From Candidatus Cloacimonadota bacterium (GTDB lineage: Bacteria > Cloacimonadota > Cloacimonadia > Cloacimonadales > Cloacimonadaceae), in contig JALOBT010000013.1 of the NCBI GenBank assembly GCA_023228125.1, forward strand, positions 1 through 56,396: DNA of 56,396 bases. The letters are read 5' to 3'. Of this stretch, positions 17,558-26,202 are shown piece by piece. The position numbers were made by a program, and so were the translations under genes. Every line of letters starts with the position of its first letter. Positions within the stretch are counted from its first letter, which is position 1. The notes under the pieces were generated by a model that ran no database searches, was not told the DNA's origin, and saw only the letters and a program-made list of their open reading frames with translations.

Positions 17558-18643
17558 ATGGAACGCGTACATAATTTCAACGCAGGTCCTGCAGTGCTTC
17601 CAGAAGAAGTTCTTCGCGAAGCCCAAGCAGATTTGTTCAATTACAAAGGAATGGGACTTTCCGTAATGGAAATGAGCCACCGTAGCAAAGAATACCAGGC
17701 TATTATCGATGAAACTCACGCAGCCGTAAAGCGCATTTACAATCTGGGTGACGATTATGAAGTGCTCTTCTTACAAGGTGGAGCCAGCATGCAATTCCTG
17801 ATGGCGCCGATGAACTTTGCCCACGAAGGAAAAACTGTAAACATCATTCACACTGGTGTGTGGTCCAAAAAAGCCATTGGTGAGATCAAAAAGCTGGGCT
17901 TGCCCCTGCATCTGGCCGCATCCAGTGAAGATAAAAACCACAGCTACATCCCCAAGACCCATACTCTCTCAGAAAATCCTGCCTATCTGCACATCACTAC
18001 AAACAATACCATTTACGGTACAGAATGGCATCATGACCCTGTGGTCAAAGCCGGCGTGCCCCTGATCGCAGACATGAGCTCAAACTTTATGAGCAAACCC
18101 ATCGATGCGCAGAAGTATTCCATGATCTACGCCGGTGCCCAAAAGAACGTGGGTCCCGCCGGAGTAGTAGTGGTGATCATTAAGAAAGACTTCCTGGCCA
18201 CTGCCAAAGAAGGTCTGCCTTCGATGCTGGATTACAATATTGCTGCCAAGAACGGAAGTATGTTCAATACTCCGCCTACCTTCACCATTTATATGGTGGG
18301 TCTGGTCTTGAAATGGCTCGAAGCAATGGGTGGACTGGATAAGGTCGCGCTCAATAACCAAGCCAAAGCCAAGTATATCTATGATGCCATCGACAATTCC
18401 AATGGTTTCTTTAGAGGCACTGTGGAAAAAGAAGACCGTTCCCTGATGAACGTCACCTTCCGCATGGCTACCGAAGATCTGGAAGCCCTCTTCATCAGCG
18501 AAGCCAAGAAAGCCGGAATGATCGGCCTCAAAGGTCACCGTCTGTCTGGTGGATGCAGAGCCAGCATATACAATTCCCTGCCCCTGCCTGCTGCTCATGC
18601 TCTTGCTCAGTTTATGGGCGAATTCATGAAGAAAAACGGATAA
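17558..18643 (+). CDS. serC: Phosphoserine aminotransferase
   Basis: This 361-aa class V aminotransferase matches SerC: HNFNAGPAVLPEEVL at the start, FLQGGASMQF for phosphate binding, ADMSSNFMSKPID and the PLP-lysine region YAGAQKNVGPAGVVVVII, ending with HRLSGGCRASIYNSLP. It converts 3-phosphohydroxypyruvate to phosphoserine in serine synthesis. ATG 17558 follows AGGAGG at 17546-17551. SerA and SerB are not adjacent. The gene ends in a strong terminator, so it is probably monocistronic. Confidence 0.95.
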   Translation: MERVHNFNAGPAVLPEEVLREAQADLFNYKGMGLSVMEMSHRSKEYQAIIDETHAAVKRIYNLGDDYEVLFLQGGASMQFLMAPMNFAHEGKTVNIIHTGVWSKKAIGEIKKLGLPLHLAASSEDKNHSYIPKTHTLSENPAYLHITTNNTIYGTEWHHDPVVKAGVPLIADMSSNFMSKPIDAQKYSMIYAGAQKNVGPAGVVVVIIKKDFLATAKEGLPSMLDYNIAAKNGSMFNTPPTFTIYMVGLVLKWLEAMGGLDKVALNNQAKAKYIYDAIDNSNGFFRGTVEKEDRSLMNVTFRMATEDLEALFISEAKKAGMIGLKGHRLSGGCRASIYNSLPLPAAHALAQFMGEFMKKNG

Positions 18644-18662
18644 AAACACACAAAGATAATCT

Positions 18663-18712
18663 CTGCCCTTCTTTGAGCTGATTTATCCGCGAAAAGAAGG
18701 GCAGCCTTTTAG
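18663..18712 (+). terminator. Rho-independent terminator after serC
   Basis: A 12-bp perfect stem (CTGCCCTTCTTT 18663-18674, AAAGAAGGGCAG 18693-18704) is followed by CCTTTT. It separates serC from the exbB operon. Confidence 0.85.
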
Positions 18713-18733
18713 AGTAATAAAAAGAGAGGTACT

Positions 18734-19348
18734 ATGAGCATATTATCTTTACTCCTCAGGGGTGGGATTCTAATGTACGTGCTGCTTTTGATCTCTGTGG
18801 CTGTGATCGGTATCGTGATCGAGAAATACCGCCAGTTCTCCAGAGTGAAAAAGGCAAACCAAAAACTGATGTCTGCACTGACGATGCAGAGCACTCTGGC
18901 CAAGCTGCGCAGCACTCTGGCCAAACACCGCGAAGGCTCTCCCTTGGGCACGATGCTGGACAAGCTCTTCAATGCCCAGACCGATGATCAGGACTTGATC
19001 TCGCAGAGCATGGAATCCGCCGCTAATCTGGAATTGCACCGCCTGGAAAAGGGTATGGGCTGGCTGAGCACCTTTGCGGCAACCGCGCCCCTGATCGGCT
19101 TTTTGGGCACTGTAACCGGCATGGTAAGGGTGTTTATGAGCATTCAAACTCATAGTAGTGCCGGAGTGGATATCAGCATCCTGGCCGGAGGCATCTGGGA
19201 AGCACTGCTTACTACCATCGGTGGCCTGATAGTGGGCATTATTGCCATCATCTTTTACAACGACCTGATCCAGAACCTGGAAAACCTCGTCAAAGACATG
19301 CAAGATAACGGTATAGAATATACCATCAGGATGCGTAATCTCTCATGA
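18734..19348 (+). CDS. exbB: MotA/TolQ/ExbB-type proton channel protein
   Basis: This 204-aa protein has three membrane segments (about 10-30, 110-132 and 150-172) and the family signature LSTFAATAPLIGFLGTVTGMVRVF. ExbB/TolQ proteins form the pentameric pore that uses proton-motive force to drive ExbD/TolR and TonB/TolA in the inner membrane. ATG 18734 follows AGAGAGGT. The ExbD gene follows with a 4-nt ATGA overlap. Whether it serves TonB-dependent uptake or a Tol-type envelope function cannot be decided; the TonB-like third gene favours the former. Confidence 0.9.
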   Translation: MSILSLLLRGGILMYVLLLISVAVIGIVIEKYRQFSRVKKANQKLMSALTMQSTLAKLRSTLAKHREGSPLGTMLDKLFNAQTDDQDLISQSMESAANLELHRLEKGMGWLSTFAATAPLIGFLGTVTGMVRVFMSIQTHSSAGVDISILAGGIWEALLTTIGGLIVGIIAIIFYNDLIQNLENLVKDMQDNGIEYTIRMRNLS

Positions 19349-19755
19349 AACTGCGGCTTTCCAAACAGAGAATCACCACCACCATGCTCATTTCGATGAC
19401 GGACGTGATCTTCCTGCTCATCATCTTTCTGTTGATTGTGTCAAACTTCTCCAGCCAGAGCGGCCTGCCCATCCGTCTGCCAGGCTCCAATACTGCGGCC
19501 CGCCATTCCTTACAAAGCATCCATATTAGCTATCTTGGTGATGATCAGATTTATTACAACGGAGAAAAGGTGGATTTGCCGGCTTTGTCTGAGCTTTTAA
19601 CAGCGGATTATACAGACTCGGAGCAGGTGGTCAGATTATCCGCCAAGCAAGACACTCCCTTGCAGAAAGTGATTTTGGTGATGGACATCATCCGCGGAGC
19701 CAAATATGAAAAGATCTTCGTGGCCACTGAGGTCTTGAAGGAGAATCAAAGGTGA
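19345..19755 (+). CDS. exbD: ExbD/TolR-type biopolymer transport protein
   Basis: This 136-aa protein has one N-terminal membrane helix (about 17-37) with the conserved Asp in SMTDVIFLLIIFLLIV, which carries protons through the ExbB pore. A periplasmic domain follows, ending in DIIRGAKYEKIFVAT, the usual ExbD C-terminus. It lacks the usual long cytoplasmic lead but retains the basic KLRLSKQR start. It overlaps exbB and the TonB-like gene by 4 nt each, indicating a coupled three-gene motor unit. Confidence 0.9.
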   Translation: MKLRLSKQRITTTMLISMTDVIFLLIIFLLIVSNFSSQSGLPIRLPGSNTAARHSLQSIHISYLGDDQIYYNGEKVDLPALSELLTADYTDSEQVVRLSAKQDTPLQKVILVMDIIRGAKYEKIFVATEVLKENQR

Positions 19756-20411
19756 AGCTTGCCCTGCCAATCTGGAGGAAAAACCCCTATCTGATCTCGC
19801 TGGGACTGCATGGCCTGCTTCTGCTGATCTTTGCCCTTGTTTCGTTCAATGTAAAGCCCCCAACCCAATGGCATCAGTTTGATTTGATGCTGGATCCCCC
19901 GCCCAAAGGTGCTCCCAGTTCTGCTGCCGGAGCCAGCTCAGGAAAGCCCAAAGCTGCGACCAAGATCGCCAAACCCGCTGAGAGCGTCCCCGAACTGGCT
20001 CATAGTCTGCAAGATATTGAAAGCCCCCTGCTGGATAGTCCAGTGCAGACAAAACCCAAGATTGAGACCAAGCCCCGGCGCGAAACTCCCCTCAGCCCTG
20101 CCGCTAATACAGTTGGTAACACAGGTGCTGCGGGCTTTTCCTTCAGCCTGATTGAAGGCGATTCAGATGCCTATTTTATCTATGAAACGAAGCCTCAGAT
20201 TAGGCCTTTGGAAAATGATGTCGTGGTGGTGGAATTCTCTTTATCTGCTGATGGCCGGATCAAAATGAATGATCTAAAGGTAGAACGCTATAACAGCGGT
20301 GCACATTGGGAAGCACTGCAACAGGAAATGCGCTCCTGGAGATTTGGCTTTACAGGTGCATACAATCCGGAAAAGCGTTACCGCATCCGCTGTGATTTTA
20401 GATTGAGATAG
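19752..20411 (+). CDS. TonB-like energy transducer
   Basis: This 219-aa protein starts at GTG 19752 inside the exbD stop (GTGA overlap). It has a single N-terminal membrane anchor (about 12-33), a Pro/Ala/Lys-rich linker (about 35-130) that could span the periplasm, and a C-terminal alpha/beta domain (about 150-219) with VVVVEFSLSADGRIKMNDLKV and a final Arg-rich strand, as in TonB C-terminal domains. Position directly after exbB-exbD supports the role. Sequence similarity outside the architecture is weak, so TolA-like or other transducers are possible. Confidence 0.75.
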   Translation: MKLALPIWRKNPYLISLGLHGLLLLIFALVSFNVKPPTQWHQFDLMLDPPPKGAPSSAAGASSGKPKAATKIAKPAESVPELAHSLQDIESPLLDSPVQTKPKIETKPRRETPLSPAANTVGNTGAAGFSFSLIEGDSDAYFIYETKPQIRPLENDVVVVEFSLSADGRIKMNDLKVERYNSGAHWEALQQEMRSWRFGFTGAYNPEKRYRIRCDFRLR

Positions 20412-20415
20412 CAAA

Positions 20416-21252
20416 ATGGGTATCAACAGCAGCATCAAACGTTTTCAGATTCCACAGATCATGGCTGTGCTCAATCTCACCGAGGATTCCTTCTCTGATG
20501 GCGGGTATTTCCTAGACCCTGCGGCGGCCATAGAGCATGCTACGACAATGATTCAGGCTGGAGCTCAGATCATAGATATCGGCGCAGAATCCACCCGTCC
20601 CGGCGCACACGAGCTTAGTGCCGAGCTCGAATGGCAGCGCATCCAGCCGGTTTTGACAGAGCTCAAAGCCCAAAACCCCAAGATCCTGATTTCCATCGAT
20701 ACCCAAAAGGCTGAAGTGGCCGAAAAGGCTATTGCCTTGGGAGCCGACATCATCAATGACATTTCCGCTTTGCAATATGATCCCGCCATGGCGAAGGTGA
20801 TAGCCACGCATCCCCGCATTAGAGTGATTTTGATGCACATGCAAGGCAGACCCCAGAGCATGCAAATCAATCCCCAATATGAAGATGTGCTGGCCGAAGT
20901 TTTGAGTTTTCTACAGCAACGCAGCGAATACGCCAGCTCGCAGGGCATTGCCAAAGAGCAGATCATCCTGGATCCCGGCATCGGATTTGGGAAGACTTTG
21001 CAGCACAATCTTACGCTTTTGGCAGAGCTTGATGCCCTCTCTGCGCTGGGCTATCCGGTTCTTCTGGGTGCTTCGCGCAAAAGTTTTATAGACACTATTT
21101 CAGCTTCGCCGGCAAATCAGCGCTTGGGCGGCAGCTTGGCCACCACCATGTTGGCCTGCCTGAATCGGGCTGACATCATCCGCGTGCACGACGTTCAGGT
21201 TCATCGCCAATTTCTGGACGTATTTAGCGCAATTTTGGCTGCAGGAGTATAA
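20416..21252 (+). CDS. folP: Dihydropteroate synthase
   Basis: This 278-aa TIM-barrel enzyme has all landmarks of FolP: MAVLNLTEDSFSDGG, IIDIGAESTRPG, SIDTQKAEVAEKA, IINDISALQ, LDPGIGFGKT and LLGASRKSFI, ending with RVHDVQ. It joins p-aminobenzoate to the pterin diphosphate in folate synthesis and is the sulfonamide target. It starts 4 nt after the TonB-like gene and ends 2 nt before cdaA. The folP-cdaA order is also common in Bacteroidetes. Confidence 0.95.
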   Translation: MGINSSIKRFQIPQIMAVLNLTEDSFSDGGYFLDPAAAIEHATTMIQAGAQIIDIGAESTRPGAHELSAELEWQRIQPVLTELKAQNPKILISIDTQKAEVAEKAIALGADIINDISALQYDPAMAKVIATHPRIRVILMHMQGRPQSMQINPQYEDVLAEVLSFLQQRSEYASSQGIAKEQIILDPGIGFGKTLQHNLTLLAELDALSALGYPVLLGASRKSFIDTISASPANQRLGGSLATTMLACLNRADIIRVHDVQVHRQFLDVFSAILAAGV

Positions 21253-21254
21253 AG

Positions 21255-22001
21255 ATGGAATTTCTTATTCCCCAATTCAAAGACATTATTGATATCCTGG
21301 TCATTGCTTTTTTGATCTATCAATCCCTTTTAATCATTCGCAAATCCGGCGGTTACCAAGTACTTTGGGGATTGCTCTTTTTGCTTGTTTTGTATTTTCT
21401 GGCCAGTATATTTGAGCTGCAGATTTTGACTGCCTTACTCAGCGGAATCAGAACCTATTGGATACTGGCGATCGTGATTCTCTTCCAGCCAGAACTGAGG
21501 ACCATTCTCACCAAGCTGAATCTGGCCAAAGAGCTCAAGTCCGTATTTTCCAAAGGAGAGAAGTCTTCTATTTACACGCCTTTGATCGACGCTGTATCTT
21601 CGATGAGCTTTCGCAAGACCGGTGCTCTGATCGTTTTGGAAAACAAGACCAAGCTCACAGAATACATTGCCAAAGGCGAGCAGATTGATGCCAATATCTC
21701 GATGCGCCTGATCGTAACTATCTTCAATACCAAAACCGTCTTGCACGATGGGGCGATCATCATTCGCGGCAATCGGATCATGTCCGCCAAAGTAGTTCTG
21801 CCACTCTCACAGAATACCGAATTTTCCCGCAAATTTGGCACCCGTCATCTTGCCGGCATTGGCATCACCGAAGCTACCGATGCCATCGCCATCATTGTCT
21901 CCGAGCAAAGCGGGCAGGTTTCCGTGGCTCAGGGTGGACAGATTACCACCAATATCGCTTTTGAAGAGCTGATGCAGATCATCACCGATGCCTCCAAGTA
22001 A
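21255..22001 (+). CDS. cdaA: Membrane-bound diadenylate cyclase (c-di-AMP synthase)
   Basis: This 248-aa protein has three N-terminal membrane helices (about 10-28, 36-52 and 62-78) and a DAC domain (about 105-235) with the catalytic DGA (165-167, LHDGAIII). CdaA makes c-di-AMP from two ATP. The second motif, normally RHRAA, reads RHLAG (197-201): the second Arg is replaced by Leu and one Ala by Gly, a deviation worth checking for activity. The usual partner genes cdaR and glmM are absent here. It overlaps coaE by 14 nt. Confidence 0.9.
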   Translation: MEFLIPQFKDIIDILVIAFLIYQSLLIIRKSGGYQVLWGLLFLLVLYFLASIFELQILTALLSGIRTYWILAIVILFQPELRTILTKLNLAKELKSVFSKGEKSSIYTPLIDAVSSMSFRKTGALIVLENKTKLTEYIAKGEQIDANISMRLIVTIFNTKTVLHDGAIIIRGNRIMSAKVVLPLSQNTEFSRKFGTRHLAGIGITEATDAIAIIVSEQSGQVSVAQGGQITTNIAFEELMQIITDASK

Positions 22002-22581
22002 AGCCTTCAAGATCGCGATCACCGGCAACATCGGAAGTGGAAAAAGCAGCTTTTGCAGCTTTCTGAAGCACTTCGGCCACAAAGTTCTATCTGCAGATGA
22101 TATCGCCAATGAGATCTTGATCGACTTGGCAGATCTCTGGCACAAAAGATGGGGAGACCAGGTGTTTCGCGAGGGTAAATTGGATAAAAAGGCCATTTCA
22201 GACCTGGTCTTTCAAGATAACAAGGAACTGGAATATCTGAATTCTGAAATCCATCCGAGGGTGATGCAGCACTTTGCAGAAAAGACCAAGGCCTGCACTG
22301 AGACTATGCTATTCTTCGAAATCCCTCTGCTCTTTGAAGCGCATCTGGAAGCAGAATTTGACTATCTGGTCTTGGTCACAGCCCCCAAAGCTATGGTGTT
22401 AGAGCGTCTTGAGCAACGCAATCCCGGACAGCTTGAAAACCTCAAATTGCGCCTTGCACGCCAGCTACCCGATGCCGAAAAGGCAGCCAGGGTTGACCTT
22501 GTAATCGACAATAGCCACGATCTTTCCCATCTGAAAAATGAGGCAAAAAGGCTGATAGAGAGCATCCCAAACATCCTGTAG
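21988..22581 (+). CDS. coaE: Dephospho-CoA kinase
   Basis: This 197-aa P-loop kinase has GNIGSGKS (13-20), SADDIANEI, HPRVMQHF, the FFEIPLLFE region and RLARQL in the lid, all typical of CoaE, the last enzyme of coenzyme A synthesis. It starts inside cdaA and ends the six-gene exbB-coaE operon, followed by the convergent yjbQ gene 90 nt away. Length and motifs are normal. Confidence 0.93.
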   Translation: MPPSKAFKIAITGNIGSGKSSFCSFLKHFGHKVLSADDIANEILIDLADLWHKRWGDQVFREGKLDKKAISDLVFQDNKELEYLNSEIHPRVMQHFAEKTKACTETMLFFEIPLLFEAHLEAEFDYLVLVTAPKAMVLERLEQRNPGQLENLKLRLARQLPDAEKAARVDLVIDNSHDLSHLKNEAKRLIESIPNIL

Positions 22582-22671
22582 AGATAGTCTCTGCGGGGTA
22601 AATATCACAAATATTGCTAAAACACAAATCCGGATTCGAAGCCGTGAGCGCTGCACAATGAGCGCCCCTTA

Positions 22672-23088
22672 CTACTCGCCGATAATCTTGATCAAGACTC
22701 TTTTGCGGCGTTTACCATCAAATTCTGCATAAAAGATCTGTTCCCAGGGGCCAAGATCCAGCTTGCCTTCTGTGATGGCGACCAGCACTTCCCGGCCCAT
22801 AATCTGGCGTTTGAGATGGGCATCGGCATTATCCTCAAAGCCATTGTGATGGTACTGGCTATAGGGTTTTTCAGGAGCCAGGCCTTCCAGCCAGTTCTCA
22901 AAATCCTGATGCAATCCGCCTTCGTCATCGTTGATAAATACAGAAGCGGTGATGTGCATGGCGTTCACCAAAATCAGGCCTTCTGTGATGCCGGATTCTG
23001 TAAGCGCACTGCGCACCTGAGCCGTGATATTGAGATACTCACGCCTGTGTGCGGTATTGAACCACAACTCTTTGCGGTAGCTTTTCAT
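22672..23088 (-). CDS. YjbQ/UPF0047 family protein
   Basis: This 138-aa protein matches the UPF0047/YjbQ family: HRREYLNIT, GLILVNAMHITASVFINDD, YHHNGFEDNADAHLKRQIMG and a final EFDGKRRKRVLIKI. The His and Glu residues form the family's metal-binding site. YjbQ proteins have secondary thiamine-phosphate synthase activity in vitro but their true role is unclear. It is the third gene of the minus-strand mscS-HAD-yjbQ operon, 4 nt after the HAD gene. Confidence 0.9.
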   Translation of the reverse strand: MKSYRKELWFNTAHRREYLNITAQVRSALTESGITEGLILVNAMHITASVFINDDEGGLHQDFENWLEGLAPEKPYSQYHHNGFEDNADAHLKRQIMGREVLVAITEGKLDLGPWEQIFYAEFDGKRRKRVLIKIIGE

Positions 23089-23092
23089 GGCT

Positions 23093-23794
23093 TTATATTA
23101 TAGGCTGTTTTTCCAGATAAGTGGCAAATTCGGTGGGCGTATCAAAAATAAGATCCGCTCCTGCCTGTATCAGTGCCTCTCTACCAGAAAATCCCCAAGC
23201 TGCTCCCACAGCGATCATTCCAGCCCGCTTAGCGGTTTCAATATCCACCGGCATATCGCCCATAAAGGCGATGTTTTCCGGAGCGACCTTGAGCTTTATG
23301 GCAAGCTCCAGAGCCAGAGTGGGATCGGGCTTGGTAGGCTTGTCAATCTGCTCTCCACTATAGATTCCAAAGGGATTCTTGGTGTGGCGGATCATCGCGC
23401 CTCTGAAGAAATGACGAATCATCTTTTTGGTGAAATAATGTGCCTTGTTAGACAAAATGGCGAGCTTGACCTTTCTGGCGACCGCCAGTTGAATCATATA
23501 CAATACTCCCGGATACGGTCTGGTACTCAGATACCATTCAAGATCATAATAATCCCAAAACTTCTTGGACATGCTTTCAATGTTTTTAGCATTACGCTGC
23601 TTTTCAGGCAGAGCGCGTTTGACGAGCTCAGTCTGCCCATTCCCTACAAAAGACTTGAAAGCTTCGACGGGGTGCTGGGGGTAGCCCAAATCTTTCAGTC
23701 CTCTGTTCACAGCACCGGCAATATCATTCATGGTATCCAGCAATGTGCCATCAAGATCGAATATGACAGCCTTGATAAGGAGGGGTTTTTTCAT
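23093..23794 (-). CDS. HAD-family phosphatase (phosphoglycolate phosphatase-like)
   Basis: This 233-aa protein has HAD motif I FDLDGTLLDT (nucleophile D13 and D15), motif II LAILSNKAH, motif III Lys in KPDPTLALELA and motif IV FMGDMPVDIETAKRAGM. The helical cap after motif I and the overall pattern are those of Gph-like phosphatases, but substrate specificity in this group is broad (phosphoglycolate, pyrophosphate, sugar phosphates). AAGGAAG within the end of the MscS gene is its ribosome site; the gap is 3 nt. Confidence 0.88.
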   Translation of the reverse strand: MKKPLLIKAVIFDLDGTLLDTMNDIAGAVNRGLKDLGYPQHPVEAFKSFVGNGQTELVKRALPEKQRNAKNIESMSKKFWDYYDLEWYLSTRPYPGVLYMIQLAVARKVKLAILSNKAHYFTKKMIRHFFRGAMIRHTKNPFGIYSGEQIDKPTKPDPTLALELAIKLKVAPENIAFMGDMPVDIETAKRAGMIAVGAAWGFSGREALIQAGADLIFDTPTEFATYLEKQPII

Positions 23795-23797
23795 AGT

Positions 23798-24679
23798 TTA
23801 CACTTCCTTTGTTTTATTTTCTTCTTCTTTAAATTCTTTGCTTGTGCTTTCCACTTTGATAGGCCCCGAAGCTTCTCCAGCATATAGCGATACATGAGGA
23901 AAGGGAATCTCGATACCTTCTTTATCAAAGCGGTCTTTGATCGCGAGGATAAGCTGGTTCTTCATGGGAAATACGTTATCGGTGCTAGTCCAAACGCCGA
24001 AACTGATATTAATGCTGGATGCGCCAAAGCCATCCAAAAGCAGCAGGGGGGCAGGTTCTTTCAGAGCTCCGGGGGTGGTGTCTGCGATATCTTTGAGGAT
24101 GGCCATCACCTTGCGTAAGTCCTCTTTGTAAGCTACACCCACCGTGAGCTGAGCCCTGCGGATATCGAAGCGCGTGAGGTTTATCACCTCATTTTTGATC
24201 ATAGTCTCATTGGGAATCCGCACGAAACGTCCGTCAAAGGTCTTGAGCTTGATGGAAAGCAGATCTATGGATTGGACTGTCCCCGTTTGGTCATTGATCT
24301 GGATCACGTCCTCTATCATAAAAGGCTTTTCCGAAATCAAGAATATTCCGCTGATGATATTTGAAATACTGGTCTGCGAAGCAAAACCGATGGCCACTCC
24401 AAATATGCCAGCAGCTCCCAAGATCGCTGAGATCTTGAAACCAAATTCATTTAAAACCATCATTAGCAGAAGCAAGGCTAAGGTATATTTCACAGCACGA
24501 AGAATCATAACTTCGGATTGCGTAGAAAGCTTATCGCTGAGCAGGCGGGTTACCACCTTCTTGATAAGTCCGATTAGCGGAATACCTATGACCAGCATCA
24601 ATGCTACTCTTACAAGCAGACCAATGCGCTCTGGCGTAAAGAAATTAGCCACTATACCCATGGTAGTGAGTTCAAACAT
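23798..24679 (-). CDS. MscS-family mechanosensitive ion channel
   Basis: This 293-aa protein has N-terminal membrane helices (about 17-37 and 60-80) and the pore-lining TM3 rich in Gly/Ala (ILGAAGIFGVAIGFASQTSISNIISG), then the MscS beta domain (PFMIEDVIQINDQTGTVQSIDL) and a C-terminal alpha/beta domain. Such channels release solutes on hypo-osmotic shock. The tail ends in a charged Glu/Lys-rich stretch. ATG 24679 follows AGAGG. A TTGACA at 24741-24736 (minus strand) is a possible -35 for the operon; the matching -10 is poor. Confidence 0.9.
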   Translation of the reverse strand: MFELTTMGIVANFFTPERIGLLVRVALMLVIGIPLIGLIKKVVTRLLSDKLSTQSEVMILRAVKYTLALLLLMMVLNEFGFKISAILGAAGIFGVAIGFASQTSISNIISGIFLISEKPFMIEDVIQINDQTGTVQSIDLLSIKLKTFDGRFVRIPNETMIKNEVINLTRFDIRRAQLTVGVAYKEDLRKVMAILKDIADTTPGALKEPAPLLLLDGFGASSINISFGVWTSTDNVFPMKNQLILAIKDRFDKEGIEIPFPHVSLYAGEASGPIKVESTSKEFKEEENKTKEV

Positions 24680-25440
24680 GTATTGTACCTCTCTGTATTT
24701 TACACATAATGTAAATATTTATTAGGTAATTAATCTGTCAATCTAATTCGTAGCACTTAGCTCGAAATGTATCTACAATTGTCGATACATTTCCACAATG
24801 TGCTGAAAATGTCCTTATATCAAGCCGCATCATAATGAGAGTTTGGATAATAATTAAGCCAAAACTATTGAATTATCATTAGTGCAAGAATCTGCACCAA
24901 ACACGGTTATTGATAAACATAGCTCAAATGTACTCCTTTTCAGCAGCAAAACTTCAGTAAACACTAATGGTATAGTTTCAAATACCGGCATTTCCCCCTT
25001 TTTTATCAGAGACTATATCTGAACCTATCTTCAACCTTCCCATTATGTGAATTGCAGCCTTCCTTCTGCATAGCATATGGTAGATTTGGCATCAGGATAA
25101 GAGGATTTTTTCCTGCTATTCCCACGTCATCTCTACTACATCTAAGGGGGTAGAGTAGTCCTGGCAGAGGGTATAAATGTTTCCAAACAACAGTAAAAAT
25201 TATGATTGGGAATTCGCACCAAATTTGGGGATCTGACTGGTGAAGACAAAGCAGACTTTAGTTTAAGGCTCAAGCAAGAGTAGGTGTTTGAAAAAGGGCA
25301 GGCTCTGGCATCAGCATCACAGCCATATTCCCCTTCTCTTGGTTTGCATGAGTCCGCAAAACCAGCAGGAGAGAATAAATTTCCCTTGACCTGAGGCAGT
25401 CTTTTTGCTTCTTGTCGCATAGCAAATACAAGGAGTCATA
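24680..25440. other. 760-bp intergenic stretch between divergent operons
   Basis: I see no convincing gene. The left part is AT-rich and should hold the mscS promoter. The part 25095-25171 is one copy of a dispersed repeat that recurs at 35825-35900. The last bases hold AAGGAG (25430-25435), the nadE ribosome site. Short minus-strand frames here have no ribosome site and odd composition. Confidence 0.6.
25095..25171. repeat. Dispersed intergenic repeat, copy 1
   Basis: GGATAAGAGGATTTTTTCC, then CCACGTCATCTCTACTACA, AAGGGGG and GGCAGAGGG occur in the same order and spacing as at 35825-35900, at about 75% identity by eye. Weaker similarity (GCAGCCTTCC...CTGCAT) continues about 40 bases upstream in both. 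Both copies lie about 270-310 bases before a plus-strand operon. Confidence 0.7.
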
Positions 25441-26202
25441 ATGCGAAAGATTGATTTCAACAGTGAGACCCAAAAGATATCCGCTTTCCTGAAAGATTAT
25501 CTTCTGGCCAGCGGTCATCAGAAATATATTCTCGGAGTTTCCGGGGGGATAGACAGCGCTCTATCTGCCGCTCTGGCTGTACAGGCTCTCGGGAAAAGCC
25601 AGGTAATCGGAGCCCTAATGCCGTACCGTGGCAGCAGTCCCGAAAGCCAAAAGGATGCCGAGCTTCTCTGCAAGCACCTGGGCATACAGTCTTTAACTAT
25701 CGACATCAGCCCTATGGTGGATACTTATTTTGATGCACATGAACAGGATGCCGCTGCACTGCGCCGGGGCAATTGGATGGCCAGAATCCGGATGTGTGTG
25801 CTTTTTGATCTATCGGTAAAGCACCGCGCCCTGGTCTTGGGAACCACAAATCAAAGTGAATTTATGACCGGATATTTCACGCAGCATGGAGATTCCGCCG
25901 CAGCGATAGAGCCCCTGGCTCAGCTTTACAAGACGGAGGTTTGGCAGATGTCCAGAGCCTTGGGACTGCCGGAAAAGATTATCAACAAGATACCCACCGC
26001 CGATCTTTGGGAAGATCAATCCGACGAACAGGAAATTGGTATCTCTTACCCGGTATTGGACGAAATCCTCTGGGCGATACGCAATATGGATGATCTGGAG
26101 GGCTTTGACCAAAGCCATGTCAATAAAGTTTACACCCTGATTGCCAAAAGTAGCTACAAGCGCAATCTCAGCCCCATGCCGGAGCAGCCGTGTTCTCTTT
26201 AA
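25441..26202 (+). CDS. nadE: NH3-dependent NAD+ synthetase
   Basis: This 253-aa protein has the PP-loop SGGIDS (34-39) of the NAD synthetase/N-type ATP pyrophosphatase fold, GTTNQSEFMTGYFTQHGDSAAAIEPLAQLYKTEV and PTADLWEDQSDEQEIG. It lacks a glutaminase domain, so it uses ammonia. It completes NAD+ synthesis by amidating the nicotinate dinucleotide. AAGGAG precedes ATG 25441. The next gene overlaps its end by 13 nt. Confidence 0.95.
   Translation: MRKIDFNSETQKISAFLKDYLLASGHQKYILGVSGGIDSALSAALAVQALGKSQVIGALMPYRGSSPESQKDAELLCKHLGIQSLTIDISPMVDTYFDAHEQDAAALRRGNWMARIRMCVLFDLSVKHRALVLGTTNQSEFMTGYFTQHGDSAAAIEPLAQLYKTEVWQMSRALGLPEKIINKIPTADLWEDQSDEQEIGISYPVLDEILWAIRNMDDLEGFDQSHVNKVYTLIAKSSYKRNLSPMPEQPCSL

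Noticed and set aside
23087..23887. 266-codon plus-strand frame opposite the HAD and MscS genes
   Set aside because: It is antisense to two genes with clear motifs and lacks a plausible protein pattern.
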